From the NCBI GenBank assembly GCA_031255375.1, contig JAIRSP010000039.1, positions 1-7,144 of the forward strand: a stretch of DNA of 7,144 nt, in the 5' to 3' direction. This DNA is from Endomicrobium sp. (GTDB taxonomy: Bacteria > Elusimicrobiota > Endomicrobiia > Endomicrobiales > Endomicrobiaceae). A program made the position numbers and the translations under genes. Positions 1 through 5,865 of the stretch are shown piece after piece. Each line of letters starts with the position of its first letter. The stretch's first letter is position 1. The notes under the pieces are model-generated. The model was not told the DNA's origin, ran no database searches, and saw nothing but the letters and a program-made list of their open reading frames with translations.

Positions 1-92
1 ATTGTCTTTGTATATTCGAGAAGTCTATCGGCAATTGTACTTTTACCATGGTCAATGTGCGCTATAATACAAAAATTTTTTATATTTAACAT
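1..92 (-). CDS. lepA: Elongation factor 4 (LepA), N-terminal fragment cut by window edge
   Basis: Only the first 30 codons are present; the gene runs off the low-coordinate end. The visible protein has the LepA N-terminus: a short lead, [14 protein letters not shown] and then ADRLLEYT. Residues 11-19 (AHIDHGKST) are the P-loop of a translational GTPase, and the IKNFCII lead with the ADRLLE follow-on points to LepA rather than EF-G, EF-Tu or TypA. By family knowledge LepA is a ribosome-bound GTPase that acts on elongating or assembling ribosomes under stress. The start is the ATG at 92-90, with a partial Shine-Dalgarno (GTGGT) about 9 nt upstream. It lies 34 nt after the ptsI stop on the same strand with no hairpin terminator between, so it may be read through from the PTS genes. 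The functional link to them is unclear. Confidence 0.9.
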   Translation of the reverse strand, partial: MLNIKNFCIIAHIDHGKSTIADRLLEYTKT

Positions 93-126
93 ATAATTTA
101 TACCACTAAACTAAGAAAATCATTTT

Positions 127-1872
127 TTAATATCGTGAGTATATCAATTTATTTTCATTGATAATTTTTAATATCGAATTTTTATCGTTGCATTTAAGTA
201 TTTCTTCTGATATTTTTTTTGCGTCATTAAGAGAAATATTTCTTATTACATTTTTAATTTTCAAAATTCGTGAAGATGCAACGCTGAACTGATCAAGCCC
301 AAGTCCAAGTAAAATTGGCGTGTAGTATGGGTCACCAGCCATCTCACCGCACATGCTAACATCTATTTCAGCATTATGGCTTTCATCTATAATTTTTTTA
401 ATAAATCTTAAAATTGCTGGATGCAATGGATCGTAAAAATCAGCAACGCTTTCATTTGTTCTATCAACAGCAAGTGTGTATTGTATCAAATCGTTTGTTC
501 CTATTGAAATAAAATCGACTTCTTTTGCAATAGCGTCAATCATTATTGCAGCGGATGGTACTTCTATCATTGCACCGACCTCAATTTCTTCATCAAATTT
601 TATATTTTCACTTTTTAAATCTTCTTTAACGTTATTTAAAATATTATTAGCATTGCGCAAATCTTCAATGTCATATATCATCGGATACATAATTTTTATT
701 TTTCCATATGCCGATGCCATCAAAATACCTTTTAATTGACTAATAAAAATTTCAGGATACCTAAGAGAAAATCTAATTGCTCTTAATCCAAATTGTGTAT
801 TTTTTTTATTAATGATGTTTAAAAAATCAATTTTTTCAAGTTTGTCGTCACCAAAGTCAAATGTTCTAATAACAGTTGGATTAGGAGACATATTTTTTAC
901 AACTTTACAATAATTTTCAAAATGATCCTTTTCAGTAGGTATAGACTTCTGATTGAAGCACATAAACTCTGTTCTATAAAGACCAATGCCTGCCACTCCA
1001 TTATCTAGAATTAATTGTATATCATTTGGATTATTAATATTTGCAAAAATTAAAACTTTATGTTTATCAGTCGTTTCCGCTGGTAAATTTTTTATTTTTT
1101 CAAATTCGTTTTTGTTTTCAAATTTCAGATTATTTTTTGTTTCATATTTAAATATAATTTTGTCAGTTGGATTTAATATGACATTTCCTTTATTTCCATC
1201 AATAACAATAACATCTCCTGTCTTTACCTGTGATGTTATTGTTTTTAAACCAACAACAGCTGGTATAAAAAGTCCACGTGCAACAATGGCCATGTGTGAA
1301 GTTATTCCACCAACATCAGTTGCAAAACCTTTGACCAATTTTTCTCTCATCGCTATAACGTCTACAGGTGTCAAACTACGAGAAACAACTACATATTCTT
1401 CATTTAAATTTGTCAGATTATCTTGTTTATCAATGAGATTTTTAATGATCTTTTTACCTACATCGCGAATATCATTTTTTCTTTCATTAAAATAATCACT
1501 ATTAGTTAGATCAAAAGAACAAACTATCTTGTTGACAACTTTAAAAATTGCGTATTCTGCATCAAGTCCATTATCTATAAAATTGTAAATATCCTTTCTC
1601 ATAACAGGATCATCTAAAATTAAAAGATAGACATCAACTATTTTTGCATAATTTTTTCCAAGTGTTTTGTAAGTTTTATTATAAAATTTTGTAAGTTCGA
1701 GCCTGGTTTTTTCAATTGCGTCATTTACACGATTCCTTTCTGCTTCTGTAGTTTTTATTAATATTCTTTTTTTATCAGTCACGCAAAGATCATCAATGAA
1801 AAACACTTTGCCAGTAACAACACCAGATGATGCAGGGATGCCTTTGAGAATAATATTTTTTTTAATAAACAT
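127..1872 (-). CDS. ptsI: PTS Enzyme I (PEP-protein phosphotransferase)
   Basis: Enzyme I autophosphorylates from phosphoenolpyruvate and hands the phosphate to His15 of HPr in the cytoplasm. At 581 aa it is full length. Domain order is normal: N-terminal HPr-binding domain (about 8-130), phosphohistidine swivel domain (about 158-230) with active-site His193 in GGITSHMAIVAR, and PEP-binding TIM barrel (about 265-545). In the barrel I see GLYRTEF (297-303, Arg300), Arg336, MIEVPSAA (Glu436), SIGTNDLIQY (Asn459, Asp460), Arg470 and the catalytic Cys508 in CGEMAGD. These match the PEP/Mg ligands of E. coli EI with a small offset. Two motifs differ from the usual form: RTLDIGGDK reads RTFDFGDDK (336-344), and the NPxLGWRAIR segment reads NTQFGLRAIR. 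The start is the ATG after a purine-rich AAAGAAAA. It follows ptsH by 34 nt, as expected for a ptsH-ptsI pair. Confidence 0.97.
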   Translation of the reverse strand: MFIKKNIILKGIPASSGVVTGKVFFIDDLCVTDKKRILIKTTEAERNRVNDAIEKTRLELTKFYNKTYKTLGKNYAKIVDVYLLILDDPVMRKDIYNFIDNGLDAEYAIFKVVNKIVCSFDLTNSDYFNERKNDIRDVGKKIIKNLIDKQDNLTNLNEEYVVVSRSLTPVDVIAMREKLVKGFATDVGGITSHMAIVARGLFIPAVVGLKTITSQVKTGDVIVIDGNKGNVILNPTDKIIFKYETKNNLKFENKNEFEKIKNLPAETTDKHKVLIFANINNPNDIQLILDNGVAGIGLYRTEFMCFNQKSIPTEKDHFENYCKVVKNMSPNPTVIRTFDFGDDKLEKIDFLNIINKKNTQFGLRAIRFSLRYPEIFISQLKGILMASAYGKIKIMYPMIYDIEDLRNANNILNNVKEDLKSENIKFDEEIEVGAMIEVPSAAIMIDAIAKEVDFISIGTNDLIQYTLAVDRTNESVADFYDPLHPAILRFIKKIIDESHNAEIDVSMCGEMAGDPYYTPILLGLGLDQFSVASSRILKIKNVIRNISLNDAKKISEEILKCNDKNSILKIINENKLIYSRY

Positions 1873-1906
1873 TTTTTCTTTATATTATTTTATGTATCGA
1901 TATAAA

Positions 1907-2167
1907 TTAATCTATCATACTATTAAACAAATTTTCTATTGCAATTAAGGCTTCATTTTCATCAGATCCATTAGCAACAAACTTTAATCTACTTTTACAA
2001 CCAGCCGTTAATGCCATAACGCCCATAATACTTTTTGCATCAACTTCAAAGTCATCTTTTACAATCTTAATAGTCGCATTGTATTTTGATGCAGTTTTCA
2101 CAAGCATTGCGGCTGGCCTAGCATGTAATCCCATTTTATTTGAGACAATTATAATTTTTTCTTTCAT
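1907..2167 (-). CDS. ptsH: Phosphocarrier protein HPr
   Basis: This 86-aa protein is full length for HPr, the small cytoplasmic phosphocarrier between Enzyme I and EIIA proteins. His15 lies in the expected GLHARPAA segment (13-20), and Ser46 lies in DAKSIMGVM (43-51), exactly the position phosphorylated by HPr kinase. Both sites being intact means it can be phosphorylated by PtsI on His15 and by the nearby HprK on Ser46. It is therefore a true HPr rather than a Crh-type paralogue, which lacks His15. It starts at ATG 2167-2165 with no clear Shine-Dalgarno (only AT-rich sequence with AATGAA), 69 nt after yvcK and 34 nt before ptsI. The likely recipient of its phosphate in this window is PtsN, since no other EII component is present. 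Confidence 0.97.
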   Translation of the reverse strand: MKEKIIIVSNKMGLHARPAAMLVKTASKYNATIKIVKDDFEVDAKSIMGVMALTAGCKSRLKFVANGSDENEALIAIENLFNSMID

Positions 2168-2236
2168 TTCATTTATATTAAGAAAAATAAAAAAATACTT
2201 TTGTACTTTTAAAATAAAGAAATTTCATATTTACTT

Positions 2237-3190
2237 TTACGGCATTTCATTTCTTGATAATATTACTTTCACCAAAATTTTTGCAAGTTTATTTGAATCG
2301 TGCCTTGCATAAATTTCATTAGAAAATAATTTTTTTTTCACAACCTTAACGCAAATTCTATCATTTTCAACTTGACAAGAGCCATATTTTTTATATCTAT
2401 TTACAATATTGTTAGGCATAACACCATCGTTTGCAATAACACAATTCAATATTCCGTCATAAGAGTGTTTTTCTATTGCTGCAATATGATCGGATAATTT
2501 ATAATTTTTCGTTTCTCCAGGTTGAGTCATAATATTGCAAATATATATTTTATATGCGTTTGAACATTTTATTGCATTAACAACTCCATCAACCAATAAA
2601 TTAACTATTACCGAAGTATATAGTGATCCAGGACCAAAAATTATTATGTCTGCAGATTTTAAAACATCAATTACACTAGGCGTCGCTGGTGGATAAATTG
2701 GATTCAGATATACTCGTTTGATATTTTTTTTAGTATTTGAAATTTTACTTTCACCCTTCACTATTTTGCCACTCTCAAGTTCTGCTTCAATTGTAACAGA
2801 AGAAAGTGTAACAGGTAAAACCCTCCCTCTTATTGCAAGCACTTCACCACAATTAGATATAGCCCTATCAAAACTACCTAAGATAGAAGACATTGCTGTC
2901 AAAAAAAGATTTCCAAATGAATGTCCAGATAAAGTACCCTCATCTGGAAATCTATATTGAAAAAGTTTAGACATTAAACTTTCCTCTTCAGATAAAGCAA
3001 CCAAACAATTTCTTATATCGCCAGGCGGCAATACGCCAAACTCAGATCTTAACTTACCAGAACTACCGCCATCGTCTGCAACATTAACTATAGCAGTAAT
3101 TGATTTACTATACTTTTTAAGACCCATAAGGAGTGTTGACAAACCACTTCCACCGCCAATTGCAACAATTTTCAAATTTTTCATTGTCAT
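2237..3190 (-). CDS. yvcK: YvcK/CofD-like family protein (gluconeogenesis factor)
   Basis: A cytoplasmic 317-aa member of the CofD/UPF0052 family. Family motifs in order: GGGSGLST (12-19, Rossmann-like nucleotide loop), DDGGSSG (39-45), PPGDIRNC (55-62), SGHSFGNL (88-95), GPGSLYTS (186-193), NIMTQPGET (219-227) and a late ARHD (295-298). The GGGSG and DDGGSSG motifs and the length fit YvcK rather than the F420 enzyme CofD. In Bacillus and mycobacteria, YvcK-type proteins bind UDP-sugars and are needed for growth on gluconeogenic carbon sources and for peptidoglycan homeostasis. No such assay can be read from sequence here. Two in-frame ATGs, at 3190 and 3184, are possible starts; neither has a good Shine-Dalgarno, and the motifs do not separate them. 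It sits 74 nt after rapZ and 69 nt before ptsH, matching the rapZ-yvcK pairing common in Firmicutes. Confidence 0.93.
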   Translation of the reverse strand: MTMKNLKIVAIGGGSGLSTLLMGLKKYSKSITAIVNVADDGGSSGKLRSEFGVLPPGDIRNCLVALSEEESLMSKLFQYRFPDEGTLSGHSFGNLFLTAMSSILGSFDRAISNCGEVLAIRGRVLPVTLSSVTIEAELESGKIVKGESKISNTKKNIKRVYLNPIYPPATPSVIDVLKSADIIIFGPGSLYTSVIVNLLVDGVVNAIKCSNAYKIYICNIMTQPGETKNYKLSDHIAAIEKHSYDGILNCVIANDGVMPNNIVNRYKKYGSCQVENDRICVKVVKKKLFSNEIYARHDSNKLAKILVKVILSRNEMP

Positions 3191-3264
3191 AATTATTTTT
3201 TTTCTATGTCAAGTAATTTATTGACTAATATAATATCATCATAGAACAAACGATAACTTATTAT

Positions 3265-4119
3265 TCAAATAAAGATATCCCTATGCCTAAGCCTTACTTT
3301 ATATTTCTTATTTTTCAAAAAATCAGTAAGTTTAACAGCTGTAAAAACAGATCTATGTTTACCGCCAGTACATCCAAACGCTATTGTTAAGTATGTTTTA
3401 CCATTTTTAACATACAGTGGAATAGTTTTATTTATAAGATCTGAAAACATATTAAAAAAACATTGAAACATTGATTGTTTTTCTATATAATCGCCAACAT
3501 CAGTCTCATTCCCTGTCTTTAATTTTAAATTATCCACATAATTTGGATTAGTCAAAAAACGCATATCATAAATTATGTCAGCATCATTAGGTATACCAAA
3601 TTTATATCCAAAAGAAATTACCAAAATATTCAAACGATCCTCATTACATCGATAAACATCTAAAAAAGTAGAAATTAATTCTTTGAGTTCAATAATATTT
3701 ATATCTGTAGTATCTATTATTCTATCAGAAATTTTATAAACATAATTCATAATTTTTCTTTCATGCATTATTCCTTCAAATAATGAATCATTACTAAATG
3801 GATGTCGATGTCGAGTTTCAGAGTAACGTTTCATCAAAATATTATCAGAAGCATTAAAAAAAATTATTTCATACTTTATTTTTTTTTTTAGATAAACGAG
3901 TAAATTATTAAAACATTTAATTGGTTCACATCCACGTAAATCTATACCTATTGCGATATTTTCGTACTTATTAATTGAACTTTCAAGATACAAATCAACA
4001 AAATTACTAAATATTTGCACCGGTACATTATTGATACAAAAAAAACCAAAATCTTCAAAAATTTTCAAAGCTTGACTTTTTCCTGCACCAGACATACCTG
4101 AAATTATATATAAACTCAT
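3265..4119 (-). CDS. rapZ: RapZ/YvcJ-family nucleotide-binding protein (RNase adapter family)
   Basis: A 284-aa protein, typical length for RapZ. The N-terminal P-loop is GMSGAGKS (8-15), followed by the family segments RYSETRHRHP (98-107), SFGYKFGIP (169-177), MRFLTNP (186-192), the C-terminal GCTGGKHRSV (249-258) and a basic tail with RLRHRD. In E. coli RapZ binds small RNAs GlmY/GlmZ and directs RNase E to control GlmS, the first amino-sugar enzyme; the Bacillus homologue YvcJ is a GTPase/ATPase. Whether this one binds RNA is unknown. The usual DNLP motif after the P-loop reads NNVP (30-33), losing an Asp. Codons 77-81 contain an unbroken run of 11 A on the coding strand. The ATG start is supported by AGGT 9 nt upstream. 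It ends in TGA, which shows that TGA is a stop codon here. It lies 65 nt after hprK, the order seen in many Proteobacteria. Confidence 0.95.
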   Translation of the reverse strand: MSLYIISGMSGAGKSQALKIFEDFGFFCINNVPVQIFSNFVDLYLESSINKYENIAIGIDLRGCEPIKCFNNLLVYLKKKIKYEIIFFNASDNILMKRYSETRHRHPFSNDSLFEGIMHERKIMNYVYKISDRIIDTTDINIIELKELISTFLDVYRCNEDRLNILVISFGYKFGIPNDADIIYDMRFLTNPNYVDNLKLKTGNETDVGDYIEKQSMFQCFFNMFSDLINKTIPLYVKNGKTYLTIAFGCTGGKHRSVFTAVKLTDFLKNKKYKVRLRHRDIFI

Positions 4120-4128
4120 GATTATCTT

Positions 4129-4132
4129 ACCT
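4129..4132 (-). promoter_or_regulatory. Shine-Dalgarno of rapZ
   Basis: AGGT on the coding strand lies 9 nt before the ATG of rapZ (4119-4117) and supports that start. It is a short match but clearer than those of most other genes here. The rest of the 65-nt hprK-rapZ spacer is AT-rich, with no hairpin and no recognisable promoter. Confidence 0.55.
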
Positions 4133-4184
4133 AAAATATATATCTATAAAATTTCTAGCGCAAATTAATATAACTGATATATAT

Positions 4185-5126
4185 TTATAAAACAATACCG
4201 TTATTCGCTTTTTTTAATTTATAATCAAATTTTTTAGCTACAAAACATCCATTATTTTTAAGTCTTTGGTTTAATGTTGCTGTTTCAACAAGAACAGCAA
4301 GATTCCTACCTGGTCCAACAGGAATTGTAATCATTGGAATTTTAACATTTAAAAATTCAGAACAATATTCGTCAATTCCTAATCTTTCATATTCTTTTTC
4401 AGACTTCCACATTTCAAATTTTACAACAAGTTCCACATAAATTTCATCTAAAATACTTCCTATTCCAAAAATGTCTTTGACATTTATTATTCCTATACCC
4501 CTTACTTCTATAAGGTGATTCATAATTTCAATTCCACTTCCGCTTAAAGAAAATTCAGAACGTTTTTTTATAATTACAACATCGTCAGCAACAAATTTAT
4601 GACCTCTTTTCAAAAGTTCAAGCGCACACTCAGATTTACCTATTGCAGATTTGCCTATTATTAGAACTCCTAATCCGTAAACACTAACCATGACTCCATG
4701 TATCTTAATTGATTGAGCAAGCTTTGCATCCAAATAACAAATCAAATCATTAATAAACGAAGATGTTTTAAATTCTGTTTTTAATAACGGAACATGTAAA
4801 TCAAAAAATATTTTTAACATTGCTTTATTTGCTTTTAATCCATTTGTTAAAATACAACATACAGAATTTTTATGAGAAAAAATCTTAAATAACACATTTA
4901 TTTGTGCATTGTAACTTAAACTGTTTAAATACGAATATTCACTTTTTCCGATTATTTGTATACGTTCATAAGGAAAATGTTTAAAAAATCCAGCGAGCGC
5001 GAGTCCTGGTTTATTAATGCACGAAGTTGTAATTTTTTTATAAAAACAATCGGTACCACTAACTAAAGTTGTAAGTTTGAGATCTTTACTTTTTTCGTTA
5101 ATAAGAGTATTTACATTGATAAACAA
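4185..5126 (-). CDS. hprK: HPr kinase/phosphorylase (bifunctional Ser46 kinase)
   Basis: HprK phosphorylates HPr on Ser46 and, in bifunctional members, removes that phosphate with Pi. The 313-aa protein has both domains. The N-terminal domain carries NKPGLALAGFFKHFPYERIQ (39-58). The C-terminal kinase domain carries His143 in HGVMVSVYGLGVL, Walker A GKSAIGKS (158-165), ADD (180-182), the family signature EVRGIGIINV (207-216), YERLG (246-250) and the K3-loop region PVGPGRNLAV (269-278). That last segment normally reads VRPGRN, so the conserved Arg is Gly271. The start is not ATG: the first in-frame ATG is at codon 103. TTG at 5126-5124 lies 1 nt after the ptsN stop and 12 nt after AGAGG (5143-5139). 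An in-frame ATT at 5132-5130 has better spacing (6 nt) and cannot be excluded. The position suggests translational coupling to ptsN. Confidence 0.95.
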   Translation of the reverse strand: MFINVNTLINEKSKDLKLTTLVSGTDCFYKKITTSCINKPGLALAGFFKHFPYERIQIIGKSEYSYLNSLSYNAQINVLFKIFSHKNSVCCILTNGLKANKAMLKIFFDLHVPLLKTEFKTSSFINDLICYLDAKLAQSIKIHGVMVSVYGLGVLIIGKSAIGKSECALELLKRGHKFVADDVVIIKKRSEFSLSGSGIEIMNHLIEVRGIGIINVKDIFGIGSILDEIYVELVVKFEMWKSEKEYERLGIDEYCSEFLNVKIPMITIPVGPGRNLAVLVETATLNQRLKNNGCFVAKKFDYKLKKANNGIVL

Positions 5127-5127
5127 A

Positions 5128-5583
5128 TTAATAATTATCCTCTTGTTGTATTATTTTTACAATTTCTTCTGATGTAGCTGCATTTTTTATCGCTTGTCTA
5201 AGAAATTTATCCTTAAAAAGACTTGATATTTTATACAACGCTTTTAAATGTTTTTCAATTATATCAGGGCCAACTAAAAGAAAAATTATGTGTACCAATT
5301 CACCATCAAGAGAATTGAATTCGATACCATTTTTCGAAATACCAAGTATTCCAATTTGCTCTTTTAAAATATTTATTTTCCCATGCGGTATAGCAATTCC
5401 TTGCCCAATTCCAGTTGAACCTAATTTTTCTCTCTCTAATACAACGTTAACAATTTCGTTAACTTCTTTTATCTTTTTTTTATCTTTTAAAATTTCCATA
5501 AGTTCAACAATCACAGACTTTTTTTCTGACGATTTCAAGTCAGTAATAATCATTTCTTGATCTAAAAAATCCATAATTTTCAT
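5128..5583 (-). CDS. ptsN: PTS EIIA-Ntr-like protein (PtsN)
   Basis: This is a 151-aa protein of the PtsN/EIIA-fructose family. The phosphoacceptor is His67 in IGQGIAIPHGK, and the flanking REKLGSTGIG and the later FLLVGP segment are typical. As a stand-alone EIIA domain with no EIIB or EIIC, beside hprK, it best fits the nitrogen-PTS EIIA that acts by protein contact rather than by sugar transport. I chose the ATG at 5583-5581 because GAGGTGA lies 5 nt upstream. An upstream in-frame GTG (5592-5590) overlaps that Shine-Dalgarno and would add only MIV, so it is unlikely. It is the first gene after a 282-nt gap and the best ribosome site in the window, so it probably opens the PTS transcription unit. 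A sugar-type EIIA is the alternative. Its last bases carry the hprK ribosome site. Confidence 0.9.
   Translation of the reverse strand: MKIMDFLDQEMIITDLKSSEKKSVIVELMEILKDKKKIKEVNEIVNVVLEREKLGSTGIGQGIAIPHGKINILKEQIGILGISKNGIEFNSLDGELVHIIFLLVGPDIIEKHLKALYKISSLFKDKFLRQAIKNAATSEEIVKIIQQEDNY
5139..5143 (-). promoter_or_regulatory. Shine-Dalgarno of hprK inside the ptsN 3' end
   Basis: AGAGG within the last codons of ptsN is the only ribosome-binding match before hprK. It is 12 nt from the TTG start (5126) and 6 nt from an in-frame ATT (5132-5130). It therefore bears directly on the choice between TTG and the rare ATT start, and implies coupled translation of ptsN and hprK. Confidence 0.55.
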
Positions 5584-5588
5584 CACAA

Positions 5589-5595
5589 TCACCTC
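5589..5595 (-). promoter_or_regulatory. Strong Shine-Dalgarno of ptsN
   Basis: GAGGTGA on the coding strand sits 5 nt before ATG 5583-5581 and fixes the ptsN start. It is the longest anti-16S match before any gene in this window; the neighbours have weak or no Shine-Dalgarno. That fits ptsN being the first cistron of the PTS block. Confidence 0.85.
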
Positions 5596-5597
5596 AC

Positions 5598-5671
5598 ATA
5601 CAATAAATACATTTTATTCACGTTTAATTTTATACAAATAATTTTTTTTTATACAATAAAATACAAAAATA
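5598..5671 (-). repeat. Repeated TTTATTGTAT-type motif upstream of ptsN
   Basis: The coding strand holds two exact copies of TTTATTGTAT (5607-5598 and 5660-5651) and two related copies, TATTTGTAT (5640-5632) and TATTTTTGTAT (5671-5661). All four are in the same orientation within 74 nt. The last exact copy ends 2 nt before the ptsN Shine-Dalgarno. They could be operator copies or simple low-complexity AT sequence. Confidence 0.4.
5629..5656 (-). promoter_or_regulatory. Possible sigma-70-type promoter before ptsN
   Basis: On the coding strand TTGTAT (5656-5651) and TATAAA (5634-5629) are separated by 16 nt. The spacer includes nine consecutive A. The -10 matches 5 of 6 consensus bases, the -35 only TTG. 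It would give a leader of roughly 40 nt before ptsN. In such AT-rich DNA this match has little weight on its own; the support is mostly its place in the only long intergenic gap. Confidence 0.28.
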
Positions 5672-5681
5672 TATCTTTTAA

Positions 5682-5697
5682 TACGAGAGAAATCGTA
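5682..5697. repeat. Small inverted repeat TACGA-N6-TCGTA
   Basis: TACGAGAGAAATCGTA has perfect 5-bp arms around a 6-nt loop, and is one of the few places in the gap with C/G in both arms. On the coding strand it is followed by an A-rich rather than a U-rich tract, so it is a poor intrinsic terminator for lptB. It may be a protein-binding site or chance. Confidence 0.3.
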
Positions 5698-5755
5698 CAC
5701 AATTATTTTACTAAAACATATAAATCATAATTATTGCACACCAATATTTCAAGAC

Positions 5756-5773
5756 TAAATATGTGAATATTTA
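5756..5773. repeat. AT-rich inverted repeat TAAATAT-N4-ATATTTA
   Basis: Perfect 7-bp arms flank a 4-nt centre (GTGA on the plus strand, TCAC on the coding strand). The arms are purely A/T, so chance is plausible in this background. No T-run follows that would make it a terminator. Confidence 0.25.
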
Positions 5774-5865
5774 TTCTTTATTTAAATCTCTTATTTATTC
5801 GTATGTACATAATTTGTTAATCAAATTTATATTAAACTACAAAAACTCACAACGCTATTATTCAC

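Larger units (their letters stand above)
5584..5865. other. Longest intergenic gap (lptB to ptsN), no gene seen
   Basis: These 282 nt contain no credible ORF on either strand; stops are dense and the longest ATG-led reading on the coding strand I followed is about 10 codons. No tRNA-like or obvious structured-RNA pattern is visible. The content is the possible ptsN promoter, four TTTATTGTAT-type motifs, two small inverted repeats and the ptsN Shine-Dalgarno. In many Proteobacteria rpoN and hpf lie between lptB and ptsN; neither gene nor an obvious remnant is visible here. Confidence 0.7.

Noticed and set aside
476..739. Plus-strand open frame of 87 codons
   Set aside because: It lies wholly antisense to the ptsI PEP-binding domain, has no ribosome site and encodes low-complexity hydrophobic sequence.
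986..1495. Plus-strand open frame of 169 codons
   Set aside because: It is antisense to the ptsI central region, including the His193 motif. The composition is that of a complementary shadow and no family motif is seen.
1895..1902. TATCGATA palindrome in the ptsH-ptsI spacer
   Set aside because: It is a single 8-bp palindrome in AT-rich DNA with no second copy or spacing that suggests a binding site.
2079..2312. Plus-strand open frame of 77 codons
   Set aside because: It overlaps ptsH and the yvcK 3' end in antisense and has no recognisable domain.
2718..2960. Plus-strand open frame of 80 codons
   Set aside because: It is antisense to conserved YvcK motifs, so it is a shadow.
3207..3212. 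TTGACA on the coding strand in the rapZ-yvcK spacer, a perfect -35 box
   Set aside because: A -10 at 16-18 nt would fall on the yvcK start codons and transcription would begin inside the gene; no TATAAT-like box is there.
5288..5560. Plus-strand open frame of 90 codons
   Set aside because: It is antisense to most of ptsN, including the His67 motif, and has no ribosome site.
5590..5592. GTG as the ptsN start
   Set aside because: It overlaps the Shine-Dalgarno GAGGTGA, which is properly placed for the ATG at 5583.
5682..5697. Hairpin as an intrinsic terminator for lptB
   Set aside because: The stem is only 5 bp and no U-run follows on the transcribed strand.
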